A stretch of DNA of 64,000 bases from Paenibacillus castaneae (GTDB lineage Bacteria; Bacillota; Bacilli; Paenibacillales; Paenibacillaceae), in assembly GCF_002884445.1 (NCBI RefSeq), contig NZ_KZ614144.1, positions 989,658 to 1,053,657 on the forward strand. Reading direction: 5' to 3'. Under the pieces are notes generated by a model that did no database searches, was not told the DNA's origin, and saw only the letters and a program-made list of their open reading frames with translations. Numbering within the stretch: position 1 is the stretch's first letter; each line of letters starts with the position of its first letter. Shown piece after piece: positions 19,773-27,677 of the stretch. Both the position numbers and the translations under genes were made by a program.

Positions 19773-21163
19773 AGAGCGTGCAAACGAGAATGGTGTGGAG
19801 CTATCTGCTGCTCATCGTGCTTGTCGTCAGCGTACTAGGCGGCGTGTTTGCGACTTTGATGTGGAATTACTATTACGGAAGTGCGCACAGCTCTGTTAAG
19901 CAAAGGGCTGAATCAGCATTAACGCTGCACAGCCGTTCACTCTCTTCGCTTACGGTGCAGGATCAGGTAGACTATATGCTCCAATATATGGTCGAAGGCG
20001 GTACAAGTCTGCAGCTTCTAGACAGCAAGGGACAAATTCGAATCGATTCGGATGGCTTCGCTCCGGATATTCGTTATACAACCGGGGATGTGAAAGCGGC
20101 TATTGCCGGGAATACGGGCAGTTGGCGAGGCGTTGATCCGTACTACGGGGAACGTGTTATTTCCGTAACAATACCGCTGTGGAATGATGCCAAGGTCGTG
20201 TCGATGCTTCGTTATTCTGCTTCACTAAAGCAGGTAGATGCTATGATTAGTCAGCTCATCCGGATGACAGTGGCGGTTGGTATTGGCGTCGTGCTGTTGT
20301 TTCTCGGCTTAAGCTTGTTTCTGGCGCAGCGGATCGTCAAGCCGATACGCGAGCTCACCCGTGCCGCGCGTTATATGGCTGAAGGAGATTGGACCCGGCG
20401 CGCGCTGCGCCGTAACGATGATGAGATAGGCCAGTTGGCGGAAACATTTAATACGATGGTCATTGAGCTGAGCAAGAGGGAGAAGCTGAAGGATGATTTT
20501 ATTTCTTCTATCTCCCATGAGCTTCGTACGCCGCTGACGTCCATTAAGGGCTGGAGTGAAACATTGAAGGAAAGCGAGCCAACAGAGGACGATGAAGAGG
20601 TTAAACTCGGCCTATCTATTATTAGCAAGGAAACAGAACGATTATCGGGTCTTGTTGAGGATTTGCTGGATTTCTCCAAGCTATCGGCACGGACGATGGA
20701 GCTGCATACGGAGGTGCTTGATTTCAATAGCCCTGTGAAGGAGACCGTCAATCAGCTAGCCGTGCGAGAGGAACAGACACGCGTTCGACTATTGGCCGCC
20801 TATGGCAAAAGCCCTATTGTAGTGCGAGGGGATGCAAATCGTCTGAAACAGGTCATAATCAACCTCATAGACAACGCATTTAAATTTACACCCGCGGGCG
20901 GCACCATTCGAGTGGCGACCGCAATCGAGCAAGACTGGGCGAGGCTTGTCGTATCAGATACCGGCTGCGGAATCGATGGTGATGATTTATTGCATGTCAC
21001 GGAGAAATTTTATAAGGGCAATACGGGACAAGGCGGGTCTGGACTTGGACTAGCCATATGCAAGGAAATAATAGAGCTCCACGGCGGTCAGCTAACGATT
21101 GACAGCGAACGCGGAGCTGGTACGGTTGTGACGATTCGAGTGCCGCTTATGCACGAAGCATAA
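19769..21163 (+). CDS. Membrane sensor histidine kinase (HAMP, HisKA, HATPase)
   Basis: ATG 19769 gives 464 residues. Two membrane segments (about 9-32 and 164-186) enclose an extracytoplasmic sensor region of about 130 residues with no motif I recognise. HAMP follows, then HisKA with His250 in [10 protein letters not shown], then the ATPase with N box NLIDNAFKFTP, DTGCGID and GGSGLGLAIC. It should phosphorylate the regulator encoded just before it. The signal is unknown; the preceding FG-GAP-like lipoprotein is a possible co-sensor. Confidence 0.93.
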   Translation: MKSVQTRMVWSYLLLIVLVVSVLGGVFATLMWNYYYGSAHSSVKQRAESALTLHSRSLSSLTVQDQVDYMLQYMVEGGTSLQLLDSKGQIRIDSDGFAPDIRYTTGDVKAAIAGNTGSWRGVDPYYGERVISVTIPLWNDAKVVSMLRYSASLKQVDAMISQLIRMTVAVGIGVVLLFLGLSLFLAQRIVKPIRELTRAARYMAEGDWTRRALRRNDDEIGQLAETFNTMVIELSKREKLKDDFISSISHELRTPLTSIKGWSETLKESEPTEDDEEVKLGLSIISKETERLSGLVEDLLDFSKLSARTMELHTEVLDFNSPVKETVNQLAVREEQTRVRLLAAYGKSPIVVRGDANRLKQVIINLIDNAFKFTPAGGTIRVATAIEQDWARLVVSDTGCGIDGDDLLHVTEKFYKGNTGQGGSGLGLAICKEIIELHGGQLTIDSERGAGTVVTIRVPLMHEA

Positions 21164-21183
21164 GCTTAAGCGGCCTTCGGTCG

Positions 21184-21303
21184 TCATTCTTTATAGAACA
21201 GCTGCTTGCGCTTAGAAACAACATATATGATCGCGATGACCACACCCGCTGCAATAAAGAAGGACAGCCAATGATTTTGCAGCCATTCAATCCACAAAGG
21301 CAA
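21184..21303 (-). CDS. Small single-span membrane protein (39 residues)
   Basis: On the minus strand, TTG at 21303 is preceded 9 nt upstream by GGGGAGG (21313-21319) and opens a 39-codon frame. It encodes an N-terminal amphipathic stretch (PLWIEWLQNHW), a hydrophobic helix (LSFFIAAGVVIAIIYVV) and a basic tail (SKRKQLFYKE). The ribosome site, transmembrane pattern and positive-inside tail make it a convincing gene. Function is unknown. It lies alone between the convergent kinase gene and the divergent hydrolase gene. Confidence 0.7.
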   Translation of the reverse strand: MPLWIEWLQNHWLSFFIAAGVVIAIIYVVSKRKQLFYKE

Positions 21304-21417
21304 GTTCAAGCACCTCCCCATAAATTTTCCACCTGAATAGTATTCCCCTAAGAAAGATCAAAATATTGATAAACCGCCCACTGTACTATAATCGTACATC
21401 TTTGGCTATAAACAGGA

Positions 21418-21447
21418 TTGACAGAAACGGAGGCAAAGTGCTATCAT
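21418..21447 (+). promoter_or_regulatory. Promoter of the alpha/beta hydrolase gene
   Basis: TTGACA at 21418-21423 and TATCAT at 21442-21447 (5 of 6 matches) are 18 bp apart. The gene start lies 69 nt downstream. Confidence 0.65.
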
Positions 21448-21515
21448 AAGTTCAATATCAATTCATAGTATACGGGTAGGAATTATTATATATACGTGTT
21501 CAGGAGGTTATATAG

Positions 21516-22337
21516 ATGGAAAAACAGTTAATTCTTCGGCATGATGGACTTGAACTGGCGGCAACGCTGCATTATCCGACGGACGGAAGCAAGAATGATT
21601 CAGAGAAGAAGCAAGCTATTATTATATGCCATGGATTTATAGGCTCACGCGTCGGAGTCGATCGTTTATTCGTCAAAACAGCGCGTGCATTGGCTGCTCA
21701 AGGCTCTTACGTATTGCGCTTTGATTATGGGGGCTGCGGAGAAAGCGGGGGAGACTATGGCTCTCTGGGCTTCGACTCCATGGTTGACCAGACACGAACT
21801 GCAATTAATTATGTAGCAAGCATGGAATGCGTTGATCCGCTTCGAATCGTACTGCTCGGACACAGTCTTGGAGGCGCAGTAGCGATCATGACCGCCGTTA
21901 AGGACAAACGTGCGAAGAGGCTTGTACTTTGGTCTCCGGTTGCTTACCCGTTTAATGACATTGTTCGCATCGTCGGACGCAGCAGTTATGATGAAGCGGT
22001 GACGATAGGGAACACAGACTTTCAAGGCTACACTTTGCAGCCTGTATTTTTTGAATCGCTGCTGCAGCACCAGCCTTTTCAAGCGGCAACGAAATTTGCC
22101 GGGGAAGTACTGCTTGTCCATGGTACGAGCGATGAGCTAATTCCTGTCGATTACAGCTTCCTCTACCAGAAGGTGTTCTGGACCCGTCATGAGGGGCTAT
22201 GCGATAAGGAAATTATATTTCAAGCGAATCATACGTATTCAAGCCGGAATCATCAGGAGGAAGCGATACGCGTGACCTCAGAGTGGCTGGATGGACTGGA
22301 TAAGAAGCAAGAGGAGTGGCATCACTGGAGCATTTAA
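21516..22337 (+). CDS. Alpha/beta hydrolase, serine esterase type
   Basis: The 273-residue cytoplasmic protein has the nucleophile elbow GHSLGG (Ser117), the acid Asp206 in VHGTSDELIP and His239 in QANHTYS, a full catalytic triad. The oxyanion region is CHGFIGS. It resembles the feruloyl/cinnamoyl esterase and S9-like hydrolase group. The natural substrate cannot be told from sequence. CAGGAGG precedes the ATG, and a terminator follows, so it appears to be a single-gene unit. Confidence 0.85.
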   Translation: MEKQLILRHDGLELAATLHYPTDGSKNDSEKKQAIIICHGFIGSRVGVDRLFVKTARALAAQGSYVLRFDYGGCGESGGDYGSLGFDSMVDQTRTAINYVASMECVDPLRIVLLGHSLGGAVAIMTAVKDKRAKRLVLWSPVAYPFNDIVRIVGRSSYDEAVTIGNTDFQGYTLQPVFFESLLQHQPFQAATKFAGEVLLVHGTSDELIPVDYSFLYQKVFWTRHEGLCDKEIIFQANHTYSSRNHQEEAIRVTSEWLDGLDKKQEEWHHWSI

Positions 22338-22344
22338 GAAATAA

Positions 22345-22388
22345 GCGGGTCGTACGTGCTTTTATTACAAAAGCATGTGCGCCTTTTT
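22345..22388 (+). terminator. Terminator after the hydrolase gene
   Basis: GTACGTGCTTTT pairs with AAAAGCATGTGC around a 5-nt loop and is followed by CCTTTTTTG. Confidence 0.8.
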
Positions 22389-22580
22389 TGTGTATATGAG
22401 CCTTATCACTTGGAAGTGTTTGGAGGACGTTTGCGCTGGAGGTTTCTAAATATAACTTACTTATTCTGTTGAAGGAGCAACTTTTTTGTCGAGACAACCG
22501 TTAGTAAATGTGTTTAAATGGAAGTTAGATGGAAACGAATACAAGCTATTCATAGCGGAAAAAGGCAGGGTTGCTTACTT

Positions 22581-23645
22581 ATGGATAAACGATTGCGAAT
22601 TTCGGTCAGCGCATTGCTATTATCTTTTATTCTTATGTTCACAGCATGCAGTTCGGGAAATGGTGGCAAGGAGCAGCCGCAGGAAACAGGAGAAACGATC
22701 GATCCCATCAGTACCGAGGAGGCTGCACCGCCGACGCCACCGCGACTTACAGCATCGCTCACGGGCTTGGAGAAAGAGGAGGGAGTAGAAGCTAGACCGA
22801 TAGTCGTCATGATTAACAACTTTGCAGCTGCTCGTCCACAGTCCGGGCTTACGAACGCCGATGTGATATGGGAAGTGCTTGCAGAAGGCGGTATTACGCG
22901 GTTGATTGCCGTATTTCAGAGCACGAATGCTTTGACGGATACGATTGGCCCGATTCGCAGCATTCGCCCCTACTTGATCGACATAGGCGATAGTTACGGG
23001 GCTATCCTAGCTCATGCAGGAGCGAGCACAGACGGATACGATATCTTGCAGCATCAAGGAAAGCCGTATTTGGATGAAATATCGAATGCGGGCAGCTATT
23101 TCTGGAGAAGCAAGGATCGGAAGCCGCCGCATAATTTATATTCGAATTTGGAAAAGCTGCGCGCGGGTGTGGAGAAGAAGAAATACTTTACGGAGAAAGT
23201 TACTCCTGCCTACACCTTTGCAGAGAACGGTTCAAACGAATCAGGTGTCCCGGCTTCAACGGTAACGATATCTTTTTTGCTGAAAAATTATAAGGTTGGC
23301 TATGAATACGATGCTGCAAGCGGTACATACAAACGATCAATCAATGATAAGCCTCATATCGATATGAATAATAATGAGCAGCTTACGGGAACGAATCTGG
23401 TTGTGCTCGGAGCCAACCACAAGACCTTAGATGATGAGGGCCGATTGGCGGTTAATTTGACGGAGGGCGGCTCGGCTCTTCTTTTCCAGAAAGGTAAGGC
23501 GATAGAGGCGGAATGGGTTCGTGCTCCCGATGGCATGATTCGAATTGTGAAGAACGGGGCAGAGCTTGAATTGGTTCCAGGAAAAACGTTTTTTCACATC
23601 GTTCCGAACAAACCGACCTTTGCAGAACATATTACGTGGGTATAA
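22581..23645 (+). CDS. yerB: DUF3048 lipoprotein, YerB-like
   Basis: ATG 22581 gives 354 residues opening with a lipoprotein signal that ends MFTACSS. The body matches the DUF3048/YerB family: RPIVVMINNFAAARPQSGL, DVIWEVLAEGGITRL and IGPIRSIRPYLIDI in the first half, and a C-terminal domain with EWVRAPDGMIRIVKNG. The family is common in sporeformers and its biochemical role is unknown. An upstream in-frame start at 22518 would bury the signal peptide and was rejected. It is followed by a strong terminator. Confidence 0.85.
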   Translation: MDKRLRISVSALLLSFILMFTACSSGNGGKEQPQETGETIDPISTEEAAPPTPPRLTASLTGLEKEEGVEARPIVVMINNFAAARPQSGLTNADVIWEVLAEGGITRLIAVFQSTNALTDTIGPIRSIRPYLIDIGDSYGAILAHAGASTDGYDILQHQGKPYLDEISNAGSYFWRSKDRKPPHNLYSNLEKLRAGVEKKKYFTEKVTPAYTFAENGSNESGVPASTVTISFLLKNYKVGYEYDAASGTYKRSINDKPHIDMNNNEQLTGTNLVVLGANHKTLDDEGRLAVNLTEGGSALLFQKGKAIEAEWVRAPDGMIRIVKNGAELELVPGKTFFHIVPNKPTFAEHITWV

Positions 23646-23704
23646 ATATAGCTTATTGGTTACACTATCAATACGATAGTGAATGGGCTATGGCTTCAGA
23701 ACAG

Positions 23705-23738
23705 CGCAATCCTATGACAGGATTGCGTCTTTTTTTTC
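23705..23738 (+). terminator. Terminator after yerB
   Basis: CGCAATCCT pairs with AGGATTGCG around a short loop, followed by a run of T from 23730. Confidence 0.88.
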
Positions 23739-23774
23739 TTTTTTTATGAAAATAAAAAATTTTTTTATTAAACA

Positions 23775-23806
23775 TTTACATTCTCTTAACAATTAAGATG
23801 TATACT
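23775..23806 (+). promoter_or_regulatory. Pho-box-like repeats and -10 upstream of the phosphate genes
   Basis: TTTACA (23775-23780) and TTAACA (23786-23791) are direct repeats 11 bp apart, matching the TT(A/T)ACA PhoP half-site spacing known in Bacillus. TATACT (23801-23806) downstream is a good -10 with no well-spaced -35, as expected of an activator-dependent promoter. Only two of the usual four half-sites are clear. Confidence 0.5.
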
Positions 23807-23870
23807 ATGTTAAGATATTGTGGGCTCATAGCAGTGCGCCTAAACATCCAGTCAGGTAAAGGGGATTACG

Positions 23871-24482
23871 ATGTTCAAGAAAAAGGATATTTTCTTTAAG
23901 ACGTTTGAGGATATGGCTGATGCCATTGTTGAAGCAGTGGAGTATTTTTCGAAGGGTCTATCAGACTTATCAGATGTTGCTACTTTCGCCAAGACCATGA
24001 AGGAATACGAAAGCCAATGCGATAAATATACGCATACGATCTTGAAGGAACTGAACAAAACGTTCATTACTCCAATCGAGCGTGAGGATATTATGGCGCT
24101 TACGACTTCTCTTGATGATGTGCTTGACGGCATTGAGGCATGTGCATCGCGGTTTGAAATGTACAATGTTCGTGAAAGTGACGAGTACATTACGAAATTC
24201 GGCGAAATTCTTGTTCGATCTGCACACGAAATCAAGAAAGCCATATACTTACTGACACAAAAAAAATTGCTAGCCATTCGTGAGATGAACATTGAGCTGA
24301 ACGAGCTAGAGAATCAAGCAGATGATCTGCTTCGGGTTTGCATCAAGAATTTGTTTGCAAATGTAACTGACCCAATTGAATTAATGAAGCGCAAAGAGCT
24401 TTATGAGATGCTAGAAGAAACGACCGACTTCTGCGAAGACGTTGCCAATACGCTGGAATCGATCATTATGCGTAACAGCTAA
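23871..24482 (+). CDS. PhoU-like DUF47 regulator of phosphate transport
   Basis: The 203-residue, largely helical protein (FKKKDIFFKTFEDMADAIVEAVEYF, ITPIEREDIMALTTSLDDVLDGIE) matches the DUF47/YkaA family, a PhoU-like fold. These proteins are encoded next to low-affinity Pit transporters and are thought to modulate them. The pit gene follows after 24 nt, the same pairing as ykaA and its neighbour in B. subtilis. Confidence 0.9.
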   Translation: MFKKKDIFFKTFEDMADAIVEAVEYFSKGLSDLSDVATFAKTMKEYESQCDKYTHTILKELNKTFITPIEREDIMALTTSLDDVLDGIEACASRFEMYNVRESDEYITKFGEILVRSAHEIKKAIYLLTQKKLLAIREMNIELNELENQADDLLRVCIKNLFANVTDPIELMKRKELYEMLEETTDFCEDVANTLESIIMRNS

Positions 24483-24506
24483 TCTAAAGAGTGGGAGTCT
24501 TAAAAA

Positions 24507-25499
24507 ATGGATCTATTGGTTCTATGGATTGTTGTATTTCTAGCACTGTCATTTGATTTTATAAATGGATTTCACGACACGGCTAATGCCATTGCGACCG
24601 CTGTGTCCACACGCGCATTAAAGCCAAGGGTAGCCATTATCATGGCTGCAACGATGAACTTTCTTGGCGCGGTTACGTTTACCGGTGTTGCTGCGACCAT
24701 AGGTAAAGGCGTTGCTAACCCAGCAGCATTATCGAACGGGGTAGCTATTGTAATTGCTGCACTAATTTCCGCTATCGCGTGGAATTTGATAACCTGGTGG
24801 TTCGGAATTCCTTCCTCCTCCTCGCATGCATTGATTGGATCACTAGCTGGAGCGGTTATCGGCGGCGCGGGTATTAGCAATATTAATTCCGAGGGATTAA
24901 TTAAGATCGTTAAAGCTTTATTGCTCTCACCTGTACTTGCATTTGCAGCCGGCTTTATTATCATGTGGATATTAAAGCAGATATTTGCCAAATCAAGTCC
25001 GCATCAGGTGAATAAAGGATTTCGTTTCGCACAAATCTTAACAGCAGCATTCCAATCCTTCTCGCATGGTACGAATGATGCGCAGAAGGCGATGGGGATT
25101 ATCGTATTCGCCCTCGTAGCTTCTGATATTCAAACTACGATGGATGTTCCGATGTGGGTTAAAATATCCGCAGCGACATCGATGGCACTCGGTACTTCAG
25201 TCGGCGGCTGGAAAATAATCAAAACAATGGGCACCAAAATATTCAAAATTGAGCCAATTAACGGCTTTGCAGCAGATGCAGGCTCTGCAATCGTTATTTT
25301 GACAGCAACGATGCTCCATTTGCCAGTCAGCACAACTCACGTTATCACTTCTTCGATCCTTGGTGTAGGCAGCGCTAAACGCTTCTCCGCCGTCAAATGG
25401 GGAGTAGCAGGACGCATCGGAATCGCATGGGTAATCACAATTCCAATTACGGTACTCATGGCTATGTTCACCTACTGGATCGTTCAATTCTTCTTCTAA
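24507..25499 (+). CDS. pit: Inorganic phosphate transporter, Pit family
   Basis: The 330-residue membrane protein shows the twin PiT signatures: GFHDTANAIATAVSTRAL at the N-terminus and QSFSHGTNDAQKAMG in the second half. About ten hydrophobic segments are visible. Pit carriers take up phosphate with a metal ion and a proton. It forms an operon with the preceding DUF47 gene. The region after the stop is gene-free for 1.29 kb. Confidence 0.94.
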   Translation: MDLLVLWIVVFLALSFDFINGFHDTANAIATAVSTRALKPRVAIIMAATMNFLGAVTFTGVAATIGKGVANPAALSNGVAIVIAALISAIAWNLITWWFGIPSSSSHALIGSLAGAVIGGAGISNINSEGLIKIVKALLLSPVLAFAAGFIIMWILKQIFAKSSPHQVNKGFRFAQILTAAFQSFSHGTNDAQKAMGIIVFALVASDIQTTMDVPMWVKISAATSMALGTSVGGWKIIKTMGTKIFKIEPINGFAADAGSAIVILTATMLHLPVSTTHVITSSILGVGSAKRFSAVKWGVAGRIGIAWVITIPITVLMAMFTYWIVQFFF

Positions 25500-25638
25500 G
25501 AGGCTGTGGCGGGATTGTGGGGAAGGGCGACGTACCTTTGTAGGACGTAGACGTAGGTCCAAAGGTTGAACCTTCTAAGGACATGCCCGATGGAAGGATC
25601 CCCCAAAGGTCGAAACCTTTGAGGTCGAACCTTCTGGA

Positions 25639-25748
25639 CGTACCTTCGTACCTCAGAGCGTAGCTTCGTACCTCAGAGCGTAGCTTCGTACCTCTGAACG
25701 TACCTTCTTACCTCTGAACGTACCTTCTTACCTCTGAACGTACCTCCT
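25639..25748. repeat. Tandem 20-nt repeat, five units
   Basis: Units of the form CGTACCTCAGAGCGTAGCTT and CTTACCTCTGAACGTACCTT repeat exactly every 20 nt from 25647 to 25746, preceded by a partial unit. Just upstream are related hairpins such as CAAAGGT-CGAA-ACCTTTG (25604-25621). No reading frame spans the array. Confidence 0.85.
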
Positions 25749-25815
25749 ATGAGGCAAACTCCGTTTTAGTGAGGATAAACTCACTAATTTGGCAGCTATA
25801 CGAAGTTTTCAATGA

Positions 25816-25886
25816 GATAGTGAGGAAAACCTCACTCGCCATGAACCTAGGTTCATGGGGAATGAGATTTACCTCACTATTTTTTG
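25816..25886 (+). terminator. Nested palindromes, probable terminator of the pit unit
   Basis: A perfect 20-bp palindrome CCATGAACCTAGGTTCATGG occupies 25839-25858. It is flanked by AGTGAGGAAAACCTCACT on the left and by GAGATTTACCTCACTATTTTTT on the right, so the outer GTGAGG and CCTCAC segments can pair around it and end in six T. The GTGAG/CTCAC motif recurs through 25770-25945. Confidence 0.55.
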
Positions 25887-25991
25887 TGTTCTCCATATGT
25901 AAGCCCCATAATAAGTGAGGCTGGCCTCACAGTTAGTGAGTTTCGTCGCGGATTTCGACTACACAGGGCGAGTCGGATGTGAGAGTGATGC

Positions 25992-26575
25992 GGATTGGTT
26001 ACTCGGGAGCGCGAAACGAGCTGGATGTGCGCGTTGGAGTAACTGTTGAGTATGAAGTGACTTACGGATTGGTTACTTAGGAGCACGAAACGAGCTGGAT
26101 GTGTGCATTGGAGTAACTGTTGAGTATGAGTGAATTGCGGATTGGTTACTTAGGAGCACGAAACGAGCTGGATGTGTGCATTGGAGTAACTGTTGAGTAT
26201 GAGTGATTACGGATTTGTTACTTAGGAGCGCGAAATGAGCTGGATGTGTGCGTTGGAGTAACTGTTGAGTATGAAGTGACTTACGGATTGGTTACTCGGG
26301 AGTGCGAAACGAGCTGGATGTGCGCGTTGGAGTAACTGTTGAGTATGAAGTGACTTACGGATTGGTTACTTAGGAGCGCGAAATGAGCTAGTTGTGCACA
26401 TTGAAGTAACTGTTGAGTATGAGTGAATTGCGGATTGGTTACTTAGGAGCACGAAACGAGCTGGATGTGTGCGTTGGAGTAACCATTGTGTATGAGTGAA
26501 TTACAGATTGTTGCTTAGGAGCGCGAAACGAGCTGGATATGCACAATGGATTAACAGTTGTGTATGAGTGGCCTA
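25992..26575. repeat. Eight tandem 72-74-nt units, each a potential hairpin
   Basis: Units start near 25992, 26066, 26139, 26211, 26285, 26359, 26432 and 26505. Each has GGTTACT, then GGAGCRCGAAACGAGCTGG, then a GTGYGCRTTGG segment and AGTAAC, so GTTACT and AGTAAC close a stem. Changes in the inner arms partly co-vary (GCGC with GCGC, GCAC with GTGC). The last unit is the most degraded. No open frame runs through the array and spacing is constant, so it is not CRISPR. Confidence 0.85.
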
Positions 26576-26653
26576 AGGAGATTGCCGAACGGTGTCGAAG
26601 GTTGCACTTGTGCACAGGCTTAAATAATAAGGAATAGTGAAGAGATACAAAAA

Positions 26654-26687
26654 CTGTGGATATATCAGTTTTTTGAGATATCCACAG
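26654..26687 (-). terminator. Probable terminator of the nuclease gene (minus strand)
   Basis: CTGTGGATAT (26654-26663) and ATATCCACAG (26678-26687) form a perfect 10-bp stem, followed on the minus strand by TTTTTG. It lies 100 nt past the end of the minus-strand nuclease gene. Each arm also resembles a DnaA box in 8 of 9 positions. Confidence 0.55.
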
Positions 26688-26785
26688 GGGTATAAGTTGT
26701 TTCTATGTAGTGTGAAATGATGCATAAATAAGATACGACGAGTATTATGCACAATCAGACCACAGATGTGGATGAATGAGCAAGA

Positions 26786-27451
26786 TTAGGATTGGTTGTA
26801 GCTCGAGAGCAGGTAAGAAGTTGTTCTATGCTTGGATGCTTGGCCGCGCAATATGCCTTCCTGTTCAAATCGCTGAAGCCAGTCAATAGCTGTTCGGTTG
26901 CTAATTTGAAATTCACGAGCGACTTCGCTAGGTTTAAGCTTTCCATCTCGGCGCATAGCCAATTGAATGAGAAGCTGCTTGCGAATTTCCCATAGCTTGG
27001 TGGGCTTTGTACTTTCACCGCTATAGGTTAATGCCCACCAATGCCCAATTGCTTGCTTTAATTGGAACATGCATTTTTGTGAATGGTTTTTCACCTGCCA
27101 AGCCGAGAAACGAAGTACAATCCAGCCTGACAAGACAAGATCATTCTGGCGAATGAGATGGTCATTGAATTCGGCAGGCGAAATATTGCGAGCGTGAGTT
27201 GTAAAGCCGTCAATTTCGACTACCAATCGCATTCCGTTCTTAATATATACGAAATCAGCAAATCTTTGGCCTCCTTTATGGTCAACAAAAGGATGCTCGG
27301 CGCGAAGACCGTCATAATTGTGGTCGAATGCCGGGCCCCACACTTGCTCAAGAAAAGAGATTGAGGATATATCCAGCTTGCTGCGATAGGAGCTGCTTAG
27401 AGCAGCTTCTCGTTCAAAGCGTTCAATAAATGATATCAGGTTAGGATGCAT
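26786..27451 (-). CDS. Vsr/DUF559-like endonuclease domain fused to a C-terminal HTH
   Basis: The start ATG at 27451 follows AAAGGAGGAATAGAA and gives 221 residues. The central part (FADFVYIKNGMRLVVEIDG, then LSGWIVLRFSAWQVKN) has the D...ExD layout and the W-x-V-L-R-F tail of the restriction-like Vsr/DUF559 fold. The C-terminus (KPSEVAREFQISNRTAIDWL, EGIL) reads as a helix-turn-helix. This suggests a DNA-binding nuclease; the target is unknown. It is a single gene bracketed by repeat arrays on one side and by terminators on both. Confidence 0.75.
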   Translation of the reverse strand: MHPNLISFIERFEREAALSSSYRSKLDISSISFLEQVWGPAFDHNYDGLRAEHPFVDHKGGQRFADFVYIKNGMRLVVEIDGFTTHARNISPAEFNDHLIRQNDLVLSGWIVLRFSAWQVKNHSQKCMFQLKQAIGHWWALTYSGESTKPTKLWEIRKQLLIQLAMRRDGKLKPSEVAREFQISNRTAIDWLQRFEQEGILRGQASKHRTTSYLLSSYNQS

Positions 27452-27484
27452 TTCTATTCCTCCTTTTTGTGTAAGAAATGAAAA

Positions 27485-27521
27485 CACCCCGACTGCAGCG
27501 CTTAGCGCTGCAGTCGGGGTG
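27485..27521 (-). terminator. Perfect 17-bp inverted repeat, terminator-like, ahead of the nuclease gene
   Basis: CACCCCGACTGCAGCGC (27485-27501) and its exact complement (27505-27521) enclose TTA. On the minus strand it is followed by TTTTCATTTC. It lies 33 nt upstream of the nuclease start, so it insulates that gene from minus-strand transcription or acts in its leader. Confidence 0.75.
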
Positions 27522-27633
27522 TGCTTCACTCCAATGCATATATAACTTCATATTAGCGAATAGAAGGCATTCATACAAGTGAGCTGGAGTAGTTCTGGCT
27601 AACTCTACCCTGATACGTATGGATGTACAAAGG

Positions 27634-27667
27634 TTAATTGGCTGATCGGAGGAGGTGGGCCAATTAA
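27634..27667 (-). terminator. Terminator of the yqfQ-like gene
   Basis: TTAATTGGC (27634-27642) pairs with GCCAATTAA (27659-27667); on the minus strand the stem ends in CCTTTG. It follows the minus-strand gene stop by 11 nt. Confidence 0.6.
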
Positions 27668-27677
27668 TCTTTTCTTA

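Noticed and set aside
22518..22580. Longer N-terminus of the YerB-like lipoprotein
   Set aside because: It would place the lipoprotein signal internally; ATG 22581 puts it at the N-terminus.
25992..26575. CRISPR array
   Set aside because: Whole 73-nt units repeat with no unique spacers; no cas genes.
26654..26775. DnaA box cluster or secondary replication origin
   Set aside because: Three 9-mers match the DnaA box in 8 of 9 positions, but two are the arms of a hairpin that works as a terminator for the minus-strand nuclease gene, and no AT-rich unwinding element or dnaA/dnaN is near.
27485..27521. Phage or integrative element attachment site
   Set aside because: The perfect inverted repeat is explained by a terminator; no integrase or matching second copy is present.
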